Translations under genes and position numbers: made by a program | Assembly (NCBI RefSeq): GCF_001185345.1 | Contig: NZ_KQ236744.1 | Location: 253,557 to 317,556, forward strand | Length of the DNA stretch: 64,000 nucleotides | DNA from: Dorea sp. D27 | GTDB lineage: Bacteria > Bacillota > Clostridia > Lachnospirales > Lachnospiraceae | Reading direction: 5' to 3' | Part shown: positions 33,808-42,200 of the stretch, in pieces | How positions within the stretch are numbered: position 1 is the first letter of the stretch | Layout of the letters: each line of letters starts with the position of its first letter | Notes under the pieces: model-generated | The model's input: the letters and a program-made list of their open reading frames with translations, nothing else | Databases searched by the model: none | Told to the model about the DNA's origin: nothing

Positions 33808-33843
33808 GAGGACCGGAAAGGCATATATGCCCTTCCGGTCCTC
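33808..33843. terminator. Bidirectional terminator between tadA and a methyltransferase
   Basis: GAGGACCGGAAAGG and CCTTCCGGTCCTC pair around a short ATATAT-containing loop. T-rich sequence follows to the right. Confidence 0.75.
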
Positions 33844-33853
33844 CTTGATGTTC

Positions 33854-34633
33854 TTATTTTACCGCGTGTACTTTTATTCTCTGGAAGGTCTCAAAGCAGG
33901 TACCGTCGGGCTGCTTTGCCTTACGAATCATTGCTTGGATTATATCATGCCTGAACCGGTCTTTCTTTTCAGCGGGTATGCACTGAAGAAAAGGAACGAT
34001 GCAGGGCTGGTCTATCCATCTGATCATTTCATCTGTATCAGTGAAATACCTGTCGGCATTTTCTTCTTCTACATATACGCTGGAAAAGCCACCGTCTCTG
34101 ATGAGCTTTTCATATTCCGCTCTTTCCGGCATGAACCATGGCCAGTCAAAGTCCTGGAAATATTCTTTAAAAATGTCGTCTTTCATGAGAGCACGTACGG
34201 TATGTATGAAATTTTCTGTCGTTCCATCGCCGGCAAAGTTCCACTGTATGATTCCACCTGGTTTTAAAGCTTTGTAGACATTACGGATAAGCCGGATGTG
34301 GTTTTTCACCCAGTGCAGTGCTGCATTTGAATATATGACGTCGAATTCATTCGTATAATCCATCTCATTGATGTCCATTTGAATAAAATCTAAATTGTCC
34401 CTTTTATTCTGCATTGCGGTCTGAATCATACCTTCGGAAGCATCCAGTCCTACAATGCGGCCATCCGGAACGAGCAAAGCAAGCTGATCCGTCAGGACAC
34501 CGTCCCCGCAGCCCAGGTCAAGTATTGCTTCATTGCCATTAAGCTCCAGTTCTGCCATGAGCCTGCGTCCCCATTCCTTTTGATGCCTTGAGGCTTGCCT
34601 GTACTTCTTACCATTGAATTCAAACGTTCCCAT
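33854..34633 (-). CDS. Class I SAM-dependent methyltransferase
   Basis: 259 residues starting after CAGGAGGTTT; a longer frame has no ribosome binding site. The SAM motif I is I-L-D-L-G-C-G-D-G (37-45), motif II holds I-V-G-L-D-A-S, and I-Y-S-N-A-A-L-H-W-V follows. That last stretch and the length are like trans-aconitate 2-methyltransferase (Tam) and BioC relatives. The C-terminal half is variable and sets the substrate, which is unknown. The gene stands alone between two terminator-like regions. Confidence 0.85.
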   Translation of the reverse strand: MGTFEFNGKKYRQASRHQKEWGRRLMAELELNGNEAILDLGCGDGVLTDQLALLVPDGRIVGLDASEGMIQTAMQNKRDNLDFIQMDINEMDYTNEFDVIYSNAALHWVKNHIRLIRNVYKALKPGGIIQWNFAGDGTTENFIHTVRALMKDDIFKEYFQDFDWPWFMPERAEYEKLIRDGGFSSVYVEEENADRYFTDTDEMIRWIDQPCIVPFLQCIPAEKKDRFRHDIIQAMIRKAKQPDGTCFETFQRIKVHAVK

Positions 34634-34670
34634 ATAGAAACCTCCTGCTGATTTATAGCGATTAAAATAC

Positions 34671-34679
34671 AGTATAACA
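34671..34679 (-). promoter_or_regulatory. Extended -10 promoter of the methyltransferase gene
   Basis: On the minus strand TGTTATACT reads as an extended -10 (TGnTATACT). No convincing -35 is present. Confidence 0.5.
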
Positions 34680-34784
34680 TAGAACGCTGCCAATATTGTT
34701 AAATATGCTTATTTAGTGTGAAAGATGTATAAGAAGCTATACATTGAGATGTTTTTTTTTCGTGCGTTACGCTTCGAACGAAAT

Positions 34785-35021
34785 CCATAAACGTTACCTT
34801 GACAGTTAACTCAGCCCAGGCACCCTTACGGCACCCGGAAGATTCTGCTTAGTGCTGCTTCGTTCCCGACCTGACACGATTCACAGATTTCCGTCGCGTA
34901 AGACCCAAGCCTCAACGCCACTTGTCAAGGGCAGCTTTACAAATCTTTGCCCTCTGCGTAACATCACCCCTGCTATAGCGGATTGCAGGTACAAGGTACC
35001 GCTAACACCCCGGCTGCACGA
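34785..35021 (-). ncRNA. ffs: Signal recognition particle RNA, large bacterial type with Alu domain
   Basis: The minus strand carries the SRP54-binding hairpin GTCAGGTCGGGAACGAAGCA near 34855-34880. It also has the Alu-domain stretch TGCAATCCGCTATAGCAGGG near its 5' end. CCTTGACA/TGTCAAGG (34923-34930 with 34797-34804) close the long helix, and GTTAC/GTAAC extend it. Size and domains match the 6S-like scRNA of Bacillus and clostridia. The 5' end follows from a strong promoter; the 3' end is approximate because no U-tract terminator is seen on this strand. Confidence 0.9.
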
Positions 35022-35027
35022 GCTTAT

Positions 35028-35056
35028 ATTATAGCGTGTTTTGGGAGAAATGTCAA
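35028..35056 (-). promoter_or_regulatory. Consensus sigma-A promoter of the SRP RNA gene
   Basis: On the minus strand TTGACA (35056-35051) and TATAAT (35033-35028) are 17 bases apart, a perfect match to consensus, as expected for an abundant stable RNA. Confidence 0.92.
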
Positions 35057-35114
35057 TCAGGAACGAAAGAAGCGGGCTGTTTTTATGAAATTATCGGCTT
35101 ACGTGGTGCAAATA

Positions 35115-35123
35115 TGGTATAAT
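35115..35123 (+). promoter_or_regulatory. Extended -10 promoter of the SGNH hydrolase gene
   Basis: TGGTATAAT is an extended -10. Transcription would start near 35130, which rules out the in-frame starts upstream of it. Confidence 0.65.
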
Positions 35124-35141
35124 TATATTGAGGTGAGGAGT

Positions 35142-36158
35142 ATGTTACAGATAAAAGCAGCATTTACTAAAGTTACTGCCTCTGTTATGATAGCTGTATC
35201 TTTAGCGGCCTGCTGTGTAGTGCAGCTGTGCGCCAAGCAGCCCGGGGAAATCCGCTATCTGGCTGTCGGTGACAGCATACCGAATGGATATTCCTGTGAC
35301 GACACGGAGATCTCTCCGTACCCCGAGGTTGTACGCGCCCAATACGCCCGGGATAAAGGAGTACCCGTAGAATTGGTCAATATTGCCCAAAACGGTATAA
35401 GCACGGTACGTTTCAACGCATCAAAGCTCGGGGAAGAAGAGGTTCTGGAACATATCCGCAAAGCAGATGTCATCACAGTCACGATTGGGGCAAACGACCT
35501 GATTGACGCATTTAAGATGGCATGCCAGGATGTACTCGGAAGGGAAGAGAGATTCTGGAATATCAGCGATGCGATGGAAATGCTGAACGCGGAGATGAAA
35601 GCCCATCCAACAACGGTACTGAAGGCAATCGGGGCAATAGCTGGATGGGACTACGATGCATTTGAAGAGAGCTATTGCACGATGATGGACGGGATTACCG
35701 GGGAGGCAGAGGAATCCGCGCTGATTGTCGTCACCGATATCTATAACCCGACAACCGGTCTGGGAATGCCCGGGACGCTTGGTATGGTGGTGGACAGTAT
35801 CATTGACAAGATGAACAGCATCATAGCGGCCCATGCGGATGAATATGGCTACCATACCGTGGACTTGGACGAAGCGGGAATCAGCAGCCATGTACAAAAG
35901 GACGGACTGCACCCGACACAGGAAGGACAGCAGATTATCGCAGATGTGGTACTTCAGGAGCTTGCGGTCATGGAACAAGAAGAGGAAGGGACTCCAAGAT
36001 CAGGCTCTGCATGTGAAAGCGGGGACCAAAGCGGCCGTATGTGGAACTATATGGCTGTGGCCGGCATTGGCGTGACGGGAACCATCCTTATTATATTGGG
36101 AGTCTGGAAAGGGAAGAAGCGGGAGAAAGAAGATGAAGATACTACTGGCTGCAATTAA
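35142..36158 (+). CDS. SGNH/GDSL-family hydrolase, membrane-anchored
   Basis: 338 residues from ATG 35142 with GAGGTGAGGAG upstream. The N-terminus is a signal or anchor segment with a possible lipobox L-A-A-C (Cys24). Catalytic blocks are G-D-S (Ser45), G-A-N-D-L in block III and D-G-L-H-P in block V. A hydrophobic helix and a lysine-rich tail end the protein, so it probably faces the outside and is anchored. Such enzymes deacylate lipids, polysaccharides or peptidoglycan; the substrate is unknown. The stop overlaps the following radical SAM gene by 26 bases. Confidence 0.85.
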   Translation: MLQIKAAFTKVTASVMIAVSLAACCVVQLCAKQPGEIRYLAVGDSIPNGYSCDDTEISPYPEVVRAQYARDKGVPVELVNIAQNGISTVRFNASKLGEEEVLEHIRKADVITVTIGANDLIDAFKMACQDVLGREERFWNISDAMEMLNAEMKAHPTTVLKAIGAIAGWDYDAFEESYCTMMDGITGEAEESALIVVTDIYNPTTGLGMPGTLGMVVDSIIDKMNSIIAAHADEYGYHTVDLDEAGISSHVQKDGLHPTQEGQQIIADVVLQELAVMEQEEEGTPRSGSACESGDQSGRMWNYMAVAGIGVTGTILIILGVWKGKKREKEDEDTTGCN

Positions 36159-37872
36159 TGCAAAATATATACATTCCAATCTGGCTGTGCACAGCCTGGC
36201 GGCGTATGCACAGTCTTCCTACATGCCACGGGAGGGGGGCATTCCGCTTGAGACAGATATCGCGGAATATACGGTGAACCAGCAGCCGGATCAGATACTC
36301 ATGGACATGTATAGAAGAAAACCAGATGTCATCTGCTTTTCCTGCTATATCTGGAATATAGCATATGTGGAAGATATGGCCAGAGAGCTGAAGAAAATAT
36401 GCCCTGACACACACATATGGCTCGGAGGGCCGGAAGTGTCTTATGACGCGAGGGACGTTCTCGGACGTCTGCCCGAAGTCTGCGGCATTATGCGCGGGGA
36501 AGGTGAAGAGACATTTGCGGAGCTGAGCAGCATATACTGCAGGAAGGGACTTCTGGGCGCGGCTGAGGAATTCGGTGCGGTGAATGGGATTACGTACAGA
36601 GGGCCAGACGGCGGCATCGTTGAAAATCCATGGCGGGAAGTGCTGGATTTGAGCAGCGTGCCGTTCGTATACGGGGACATGGAAGGCTTTCGGAATAAGA
36701 TCATATATTATGAATCGAGCAGAGGATGTCCATTTTCGTGCAGCTACTGCCTGTCATCTGTGGACAAAAAGCTGAGATTCAGGGACACGGCTCTTGTGAA
36801 GCAGGAGCTGCAGCTATTTATAGATGCCGGCGTACCACAAGTAAAATTTGTAGACAGGACGTTCAACTGTAACCACATGCATGCTATGGACATATGGACG
36901 TATATTACGAAGCATGACAATGGAACCACGAACTTTCATTTTGAGGTGGCGGCAGACTTGCTGACAGAGGATGAATTAAAACTGTTTGAGAAGATGCGGC
37001 CCGGGCTTATCCAGCTGGAGATAGGAATCCAGTCTACGAACCCACGTACGATAGCAGAAATCAGACGGACGATGGACTTTGAACGAGTAAAGCATATCGT
37101 CAGGAGAATCCACGGTTACGGCAATATCCATCAGCATCTGGATCTGATTGCCGGGCTTCCGCATGAGGACGTGGAAAGCTTTAAGAGGTCATTTGATGAT
37201 GTATACGCCCTTCATCCGGAGCAGCTTCAGCTCGGGTTCCTCAAAGTCCTGAAAGGTTCTTGGATGGAACGGCAGAAGGAAGCCTACGGCCTTGTGTATA
37301 AAAGTACGCCTTGTTACGAAGTGCTGTATACGGACTGGGTATCATATGATGATATCATGCGCCTTAAGGGCATCGAAGAGATGGTAGAGGTATACTATAA
37401 CAGCGGACAGTACACGAGGACGATGGAAAGTCTGGAAGAAGAGTTTGCTTCCCCGTTCGAAATGTATGACAGGATACGGGAATATTACGTGGAACATAAC
37501 CAGATGGACGTACAGCACAAGCGTAGCGCCCGCTATGGGATTTTATTAGATTTTGTCTCAGAATGGTGTGGAGGCAAGACGGATTATTATCGCGATCTGC
37601 TGACCTTTGACTATTATCTGAGGGAGAATGCCAAGACAAGACCGGAATTTGCCTGCCGCTATGTGCTTACGAAGGAAGAGGTAAGGCAGTTTTACGAAAA
37701 AGAGGCAGGACAGAGACATTTTCTAAAAGGATATGAGACATTTGACAGAAGCCAGATGCGTAAGATGACACATCTGGAAAGATTTACATGCCTCCAAAAG
37801 ACGGTATTGTTCGACTATATGCAAAGAAATCCATTGAACGGCGAGGCAAGAACATGTATGATAGACTTGTAA
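36133..37872 (+). CDS. B12-binding-domain radical SAM protein (DUF4080 type)
   Basis: 579 residues. The N-terminal region has the cobalamin-binding-like domain (L-A-A-I-N-A-K-Y-I-H-S-N, then W-L-G-G-P-E-V-S). The radical SAM core has the 4Fe-4S cysteines 199, 203 and 206 (C-P-F-S-C-S-Y-C). A C-terminal region of about 150 residues fits the DUF4080 tail. The usual B12-ligand motif D-x-H-x-x-G is not obvious, as in many members. This family is widespread in clostridia and its reaction is not established. The start overlaps the hydrolase gene. Confidence 0.88.
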   Translation: MKILLAAINAKYIHSNLAVHSLAAYAQSSYMPREGGIPLETDIAEYTVNQQPDQILMDMYRRKPDVICFSCYIWNIAYVEDMARELKKICPDTHIWLGGPEVSYDARDVLGRLPEVCGIMRGEGEETFAELSSIYCRKGLLGAAEEFGAVNGITYRGPDGGIVENPWREVLDLSSVPFVYGDMEGFRNKIIYYESSRGCPFSCSYCLSSVDKKLRFRDTALVKQELQLFIDAGVPQVKFVDRTFNCNHMHAMDIWTYITKHDNGTTNFHFEVAADLLTEDELKLFEKMRPGLIQLEIGIQSTNPRTIAEIRRTMDFERVKHIVRRIHGYGNIHQHLDLIAGLPHEDVESFKRSFDDVYALHPEQLQLGFLKVLKGSWMERQKEAYGLVYKSTPCYEVLYTDWVSYDDIMRLKGIEEMVEVYYNSGQYTRTMESLEEEFASPFEMYDRIREYYVEHNQMDVQHKRSARYGILLDFVSEWCGGKTDYYRDLLTFDYYLRENAKTRPEFACRYVLTKEEVRQFYEKEAGQRHFLKGYETFDRSQMRKMTHLERFTCLQKTVLFDYMQRNPLNGEARTCMIDL

Positions 37873-37908
37873 TGGAAAGACTGATGCAGAACATACGAGG
37901 AAAGACAG

Positions 37909-38535
37909 ATGAAGAAAAGGACAAAGGAGATATTGGAGATACTGGATGCACAGTATGGGACGGACTTTGTGTGCTACCTCAATCATGAAGCCCCGTGGCA
38001 GCTTCTTATCGCCACGATGCTGAGCGCACAGTGTACAGATGCCCGTGTCAACATAGTGACGGAGGAGCTGTTCAAGAAGTATACTTCCGTCGACGCGTTT
38101 GCAGATGCTGATCTCAAAGAGCTGGAGCAGGATATAAAGCCGACAGGGTTCTACCATAACAAGGCTAAGAATATTATTGCATGTATGAAGGACATCCGGG
38201 ATAAGTTCGGTGGAGAAGTGCCGCGTGATATCGAAGATCTCGTCTCTCTTGCGGGGGTCGGCAGAAAGACGGCTAATGTCATCCGGGGAAATATATACCA
38301 TGAGCCGAGCGTGGTCGTGGACACTCATGTAAAACGGATATCGAACAGGCTTGGACTGACGAAGAACAAGGATCCGGAAAAGATTGAGCAGGACCTTATG
38401 AAGGAGCTGCCCAAAAACCACTGGATACTCTATAATATACAGATCATCACGTTCGGCAGGTCGATTTGTACTGCGAGAAGCCCGAAATGCCAGGACTGTT
38501 TCTTGCAAAAATACTGTAAAGAGTATAAAATATAA
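37909..38535 (+). CDS. nth: Endonuclease III (DNA glycosylase/AP lyase)
   Basis: 208 residues. The helix-hairpin-helix L-A-G-V-G-R-K-T-A-N-V holds the catalytic Lys, and V-V-D-T-H-V-K-R holds the catalytic Asp. The C-terminal iron-sulfur loop is C-x6-C-x2-C-x5-C. It removes oxidised pyrimidines in base excision repair. ACGAGGAAAGACAG provides the ribosome binding site. It is in line with the radical SAM gene, 36 bases downstream. Confidence 0.95.
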   Translation: MKKRTKEILEILDAQYGTDFVCYLNHEAPWQLLIATMLSAQCTDARVNIVTEELFKKYTSVDAFADADLKELEQDIKPTGFYHNKAKNIIACMKDIRDKFGGEVPRDIEDLVSLAGVGRKTANVIRGNIYHEPSVVVDTHVKRISNRLGLTKNKDPEKIEQDLMKELPKNHWILYNIQIITFGRSICTARSPKCQDCFLQKYCKEYKI

Positions 38536-38570
38536 CAGATCAACTGAAGTAAAAAAGAAGGTAGGAAGAT

Positions 38571-38675
38571 ATGAATTTTAATGACAGAAGGGTAAAAAGA
38601 ATCATAGCCATCGTGATTATGGTAATCGTCCTTGCGATGATTGCAACAATGACGATTCCGTATCTGGTGGCGTAG
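38571..38675 (+). CDS. 34-residue single-pass membrane peptide
   Basis: ATG at 38571 follows GAAGGTAGGAAGAT, and TAG ends at 38675. The product starts M-N-F-N-D-R-R-V-K-R and then has one hydrophobic helix (I-I-A-I-V-I-M-V-I-V-L-A-M-I) and a short I-P-Y-L-V-A tail. A positive N-terminus predicts an N-in orientation. The good ribosome binding site, compact spacing between nth and the VanW gene and membrane-like composition support translation. Function unknown. Confidence 0.65.
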   Translation: MNFNDRRVKRIIAIVIMVIVLAMIATMTIPYLVA

Positions 38676-38700
38676 AAGGGGAAAAGTCAGGGGGAGGCTT

Positions 38701-40227
38701 ATGGCTCAGAATAGGCGGAAAAAAATAAGCAGGAGGACGACACAGAAAAGGCGGAGAAGGATGAGGATTCTTTTTGGCCTTGCTGTCTTATGCGCTATTG
38801 TCCTGACAGGTGCATCCTACTTAGTGCTGTACAGGTATGTTTCTAAGGTGCCGGAACATAAGATATGTGACAATATCTATATAGGTAATGTAAACGTCTC
38901 AGGCCTGACTAAAAAAGAGGCCAGGGAGCTGATGAAGGAGCACCTTCAGAAAGACAAGGCGCTGAAGATTACGATGAAAGTAGGAGATAAATCCGCGGAT
39001 GCGACGCTGGAGGAGATGGGCCTCTCATATAAGGATATCGGGAAAGTTGTGGATAAGGCGGCCGGATACGGTAAGAAGGGCCGGCTGTTCACCCGGTACC
39101 GCCAGATAAAAGGTCTGAAAAAAGAGAAGCTCGTCCTTGGCGAAGGGCTTGTACTGGACGCTGAGAAGACAAAGGCGGTCATCGACGAGAGGGTAGAGGG
39201 CCTGGCGGACCATGCGGTGGATGCCAGCATAGCAAAGAGCGGGGATAGTTTTGAGATAACAAAGGAAAAGAAAGGCGAGACCGTAGATGAAAAAGCATCC
39301 TTGGAAATGATGGTCGACTATCTGAATGACAGATGGGACCATAAAGGGTTCAAGGTCAAGATGGCCGTCAAGACAGAGGAGCCGTCCATCAAGGCGAAAG
39401 ACCTTGAAAGCATTAAGGACGAACTTGGATCATTTTCCACAGATGCCGGGGGCGGAGAGCGCTGGAAGAATCTGAAGGCCGGGGTGGATAGAATCAATGG
39501 AACCATTCTTATGCCGGGGGAGGAACTGTCGGTTCATGATGCGACTGCCCCTTACGATGCCGAGCATGGATATGTGGAGGCAGGCTCCTATGAGAACGGG
39601 CAGGTGGTGGATTCATTTGGCGGTGGCATCTGCCAGGTATCTACGACGCTTTATAATGCAGTGCTGTATTCGGAACTGGAGGTGCTGGAGCGGTACCCCC
39701 ATTCCATGCTGGTAGCTTATGTGGATCCTTCGAGGGACGCCGCAATTGCAGGGGATTATCTTGACCTTAAGTTCAAGAACAGCTACGAGACGCCCGTCTA
39801 TATCGCGGCGGAAATCGACAGCGCAAACCAGATGCGGTTCACGATCTATGGAAAAGACGACAGGGCCGAAGGGCGGACTGTAGAGTATGAAAGTGAGACG
39901 CTGACGACGGAAGACTACGGCGTCACTTATAAGGAAAATAAAGAAGCAGAACTAGGGAGCGTCCAATATGCGGGCAGCCCTCATACCGGCAAGACAGCCA
40001 GGCTCTGGAAGGTGGTGTACCAGGACGGAGCGGAGGTGAGCCGTGACATCATCAATAACAGCACATATGAAAAGTCGGATCAGATTATTGAGGTCGGAAC
40101 TTTGACAGATAATGCAGAGGCGGCGGAGCTCGTCCGCAAAGCTATCAGCTCGCAGGACAAGGCGACGATTGATGCTGCTGTGGCGGAAGCGAAAGGTTTG
40201 AGCGCCGGCGCAAGCGAAGGCGAATAG
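38701..40227 (+). CDS. VanW-family cell-wall protein with peptidoglycan-binding-like domains
   Basis: 508 residues. A highly basic N-terminus precedes one membrane helix (about 22-46), so the bulk is outside. Residues about 60-250 form YoaR-like (PG_binding_4) repeats, and the VanW domain follows with G-G-G-I-C-Q-V-S-T-T-L-Y-N-A and D-P-S-R-D-A-A-I. The tail is alanine-rich. VanW proteins are common in clostridia; in some vancomycin clusters VanW is an accessory of unknown action. No resistance genes lie nearby. GGGGGAGG stands before ATG. Confidence 0.88.
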   Translation: MAQNRRKKISRRTTQKRRRRMRILFGLAVLCAIVLTGASYLVLYRYVSKVPEHKICDNIYIGNVNVSGLTKKEARELMKEHLQKDKALKITMKVGDKSADATLEEMGLSYKDIGKVVDKAAGYGKKGRLFTRYRQIKGLKKEKLVLGEGLVLDAEKTKAVIDERVEGLADHAVDASIAKSGDSFEITKEKKGETVDEKASLEMMVDYLNDRWDHKGFKVKMAVKTEEPSIKAKDLESIKDELGSFSTDAGGGERWKNLKAGVDRINGTILMPGEELSVHDATAPYDAEHGYVEAGSYENGQVVDSFGGGICQVSTTLYNAVLYSELEVLERYPHSMLVAYVDPSRDAAIAGDYLDLKFKNSYETPVYIAAEIDSANQMRFTIYGKDDRAEGRTVEYESETLTTEDYGVTYKENKEAELGSVQYAGSPHTGKTARLWKVVYQDGAEVSRDIINNSTYEKSDQIIEVGTLTDNAEAAELVRKAISSQDKATIDAAVAEAKGLSAGASEGE

Positions 40228-40236
40228 GGCGGGACA

Positions 40237-41157
40237 GTGACAGTGGAAGAGAATGGACAGATGACGATGAGTACAGAGAGACAGATGGTGCGTGCGGTCA
40301 GCGCCTCATCCTGCATATGCGGACAGTCGAAAGAGACCGGAGCATATGCACTGGCGGAAGCATGGAATGAACTGGAAGCGGAGGGAGCCGTAAGCCTGGA
40401 AGCGCAGGTACGTATCCTGATTCCCGAAGCCCATGGCAGATCCCGGCTTCCCGCCATTCAAAAGCAGATTGAAAAAGTCTGCAGGGAGCAGGGCGTTAAG
40501 CTCCTTGCCGTGCATCAATATAAGACGCCGGCGGTTTCCATGCCGCTGGTAGCCGCCACATGTACCGGCGTCATGGAGTGCACGGCACAGCCAGCTGACT
40601 TCTCAGGGCCGGCAAAGGAAATCGTGCTGGCGGGATGGGCCGGCCTTGCGGGCATGCTGAGAATTGCAGAAGAGCGGGACGCTGAGCTGAAAGAGCGGTT
40701 CGCCCCAGCATTCTTAAAGCAGATAGAAGCCTGTAGAGGCTGTATATTCTCCGGAAAGGCAATTCGCATTGCCAGAGAATCGGGCATACGCATCATGCGG
40801 CAAATCACAGAAGGCGGTATATTTGCCGCACTTTGGCATCTGGCGAAAGAAACAGGGACAGGTATGGATATAGACATGAAGAAGATATCTGTCCGTCAGG
40901 AGACGATAGAAGTATGTGAAAATTACAGGCTGAATCCATATCAGCTGACCTCCACGGGAAGCTTCCTCATGCTTGCTGACGACGGTGGGGAGCTGGCAGA
41001 AGAACTCCGGCACAATGGAATAAAAGCAGCGGTAATCGGCCGCCTGACAGGCAACAATGACAAAGTGATACACAAGGGAGAAGAAATCAGGTACCTTGAC
41101 AGGCCTGCACCAGATGAATTAAATAAAATATTAGGACATACTAAGAGCGGTTATTGA
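40237..41157 (+). CDS. AIR synthase/HypE-related protein with degenerate N-terminal half
   Basis: 306 residues. The C-terminal half matches the AIR-synthase-related C domain: G-G-I-F-A-A-L-W-H-L-A, then N-P-Y-Q-L-T-S-T-G-S-F-L and I-G-R-L-T. In HypE, ThiL and PurM an N-terminal domain supplies the ATP site. Here that region has no D-D or G-G-D motif that I can see, so ATP use is doubtful. The GTG start is uncertain; ATG 40261 or 40267 is possible. No hydrogenase genes lie nearby. A terminator follows. Confidence 0.65.
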   Translation: MTVEENGQMTMSTERQMVRAVSASSCICGQSKETGAYALAEAWNELEAEGAVSLEAQVRILIPEAHGRSRLPAIQKQIEKVCREQGVKLLAVHQYKTPAVSMPLVAATCTGVMECTAQPADFSGPAKEIVLAGWAGLAGMLRIAEERDAELKERFAPAFLKQIEACRGCIFSGKAIRIARESGIRIMRQITEGGIFAALWHLAKETGTGMDIDMKKISVRQETIEVCENYRLNPYQLTSTGSFLMLADDGGELAEELRHNGIKAAVIGRLTGNNDKVIHKGEEIRYLDRPAPDELNKILGHTKSGY

Positions 41158-41176
41158 AAAATGACCACTCTTTTTT
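41143..41176 (+). terminator. Intrinsic terminator after the AIR-synthase-like gene
   Basis: AAGAGCGGT and ACCACTCTT pair with one mismatch around a 12-base loop, followed by six Ts. The stop codon of the gene lies in the loop. Confidence 0.75.
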
Positions 41177-41244
41177 CATTTAGGTACAGGTCAAAGTCTA
41201 ATTTGGGACGTAACCATTTTCAATTTACCTACGTCCCTGTTCAC
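41177..41244. repeat. REP-like dispersed palindromic element, copy 2 (inverted)
   Basis: CATTTAGGTACAGGTC (41177-41192) is identical to the reverse complement of 33269-33284. The stem GGGACGTA (41205-41212) pairs with TACGTCCC (41230-41237). Order and spacing mirror copy 1 in the opposite orientation. Confidence 0.8.
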
Positions 41245-41320
41245 AATTAGATATATATAAAATGTTATAAAATTCCAATATTTTGGTAAAATTGTAATAC
41301 AAAAGTAACAAAAGTGTATG

Positions 41321-41349
41321 TTGACTGACCGGAGGTTTTTCTCTAAAAT
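41321..41349 (+). promoter_or_regulatory. Sigma-A promoter of trmL
   Basis: TTGACT (41321-41326) and TAAAAT (41344-41349) are 17 bases apart, within an AT-rich spacer. Confidence 0.75.
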
Positions 41350-41391
41350 AGAAGGAAGTAGTTAAAAAATGGCTTATGAGGAGGAAAGGAT

Positions 41392-41901
41392 ATGCTGAAT
41401 ATTGTGCTGCATGAGCCAGAGATTCCGGCCAATACCGGTAATATCGGCAGGACGTGCGTGGCTACGAATACGCGGCTCCATCTGATCGAGCCGCTGGGCT
41501 TCAGGCTGAATGAAAAGAATCTGAAGCGTGCCGGCATGGATTACTGGGATGATCTGGACGTGACCACATATATTGACTTCGATGAATTTCTGGACAGGAA
41601 TAAAGGGGCTAAGATCTATATGGCGACGACGAAAGCGCCGAACGTATACACGGACGTCCATTATGAACCGGACTGTTATATTATGTTCGGAAAGGAAAGT
41701 GCAGGAATACCGGAGGAGATATTGGTAAAACATAAAGAGGACAGTATACGCATTCCTATGGTGGGCGATATCAGGTCGTTGAATCTGGGCAATTCCGTGG
41801 CAGTCATATTATATGAAGCGCTCCGTCAGAACGGTTTTTCAGGTATGAATCTGGAAGGACATCTCCATCGTCTTGCATGGCAGAAGGATGGGAGCCTGTA
41901 A
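41392..41901 (+). CDS. trmL: tRNA (cytidine(34)-2'-O)-methyltransferase
   Basis: 169 residues, the compact SPOUT form without an RNA-binding extension. Motifs are P-A-N-T-G-N-I-G-R-T near the start, F-G-K-E-S-A-G-I-P in the middle and L-N-L-G-N-S-V-A in the knot. It methylates the wobble position of certain leucine tRNAs. GAGGAGGAAAGG precedes ATG. Confidence 0.92.
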   Translation: MLNIVLHEPEIPANTGNIGRTCVATNTRLHLIEPLGFRLNEKNLKRAGMDYWDDLDVTTYIDFDEFLDRNKGAKIYMATTKAPNVYTDVHYEPDCYIMFGKESAGIPEEILVKHKEDSIRIPMVGDIRSLNLGNSVAVILYEALRQNGFSGMNLEGHLHRLAWQKDGSL

Positions 41902-41930
41902 AATTTCTGAATATTGGCGGCGCTGTATAA

Positions 41931-41965
41931 ATTATTATGTAAAATGGTCGATATTACATAATAAT
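41931..41965. promoter_or_regulatory. AT-rich perfect inverted repeat downstream of trmL
   Basis: ATTATTATGTAA and TTACATAATAAT are perfect 12-base arms around an 11-base loop, followed by GCCTTTCTTTTATT. It may be the trmL terminator or a regulator site. The rest of the 299-base spacer to 42201 holds a short possible frame (42009-42095) and a promoter. Confidence 0.5.
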
Positions 41966-42008
41966 GCCTTTCTTTTATTATGAAGTAATGGAAAGCAGGG
42001 AAAGGGAT

Positions 42009-42095
42009 ATGGCACATATTTTTCAATTTACCCCAGTGGGCGGCTGCCTTATGGATGGTAAAATTGATAGAATATTTGTTGAATTGTGTAGATGA
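42009..42095 (+). CDS. Possible 28-residue peptide upstream of the V-ATPase operon
   Basis: ATG follows GCAGGGAAAGGGAT and opens a frame of 28 codons beginning M-A-H-I-F-Q-F-T-P-V-G-G-C. The only support is the ribosome binding site and the otherwise empty spacer. It precedes the promoter at 42131, so it is not a leader of the ATPase message. Confidence 0.2.
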   Translation: MAHIFQFTPVGGCLMDGKIDRIFVELCR

Positions 42096-42130
42096 AAGAC
42101 GTGGGGGAGCCTTAGTAGACAATATACTTG

Positions 42131-42159
42131 TGGACTTTTCTATGGAATCATATTATAAT
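42131..42159 (+). promoter_or_regulatory. Sigma-A promoter of the V-ATPase operon
   Basis: TGGACT (42131-42136) and TATAAT (42154-42159) are 17 bases apart. Transcription would start about 35 bases before the first ATPase gene. Confidence 0.7.
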
Positions 42160-42200
42160 TTTAACTACAGGGAGTTTCAACTAAGAGAGGTGGTGAACCG

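Noticed and set aside
34752..34761. Run of nine Ts as a terminator for the SRP RNA
   Set aside because: The Ts are on the plus strand while the RNA is on the minus strand, so they would be As in the transcript.
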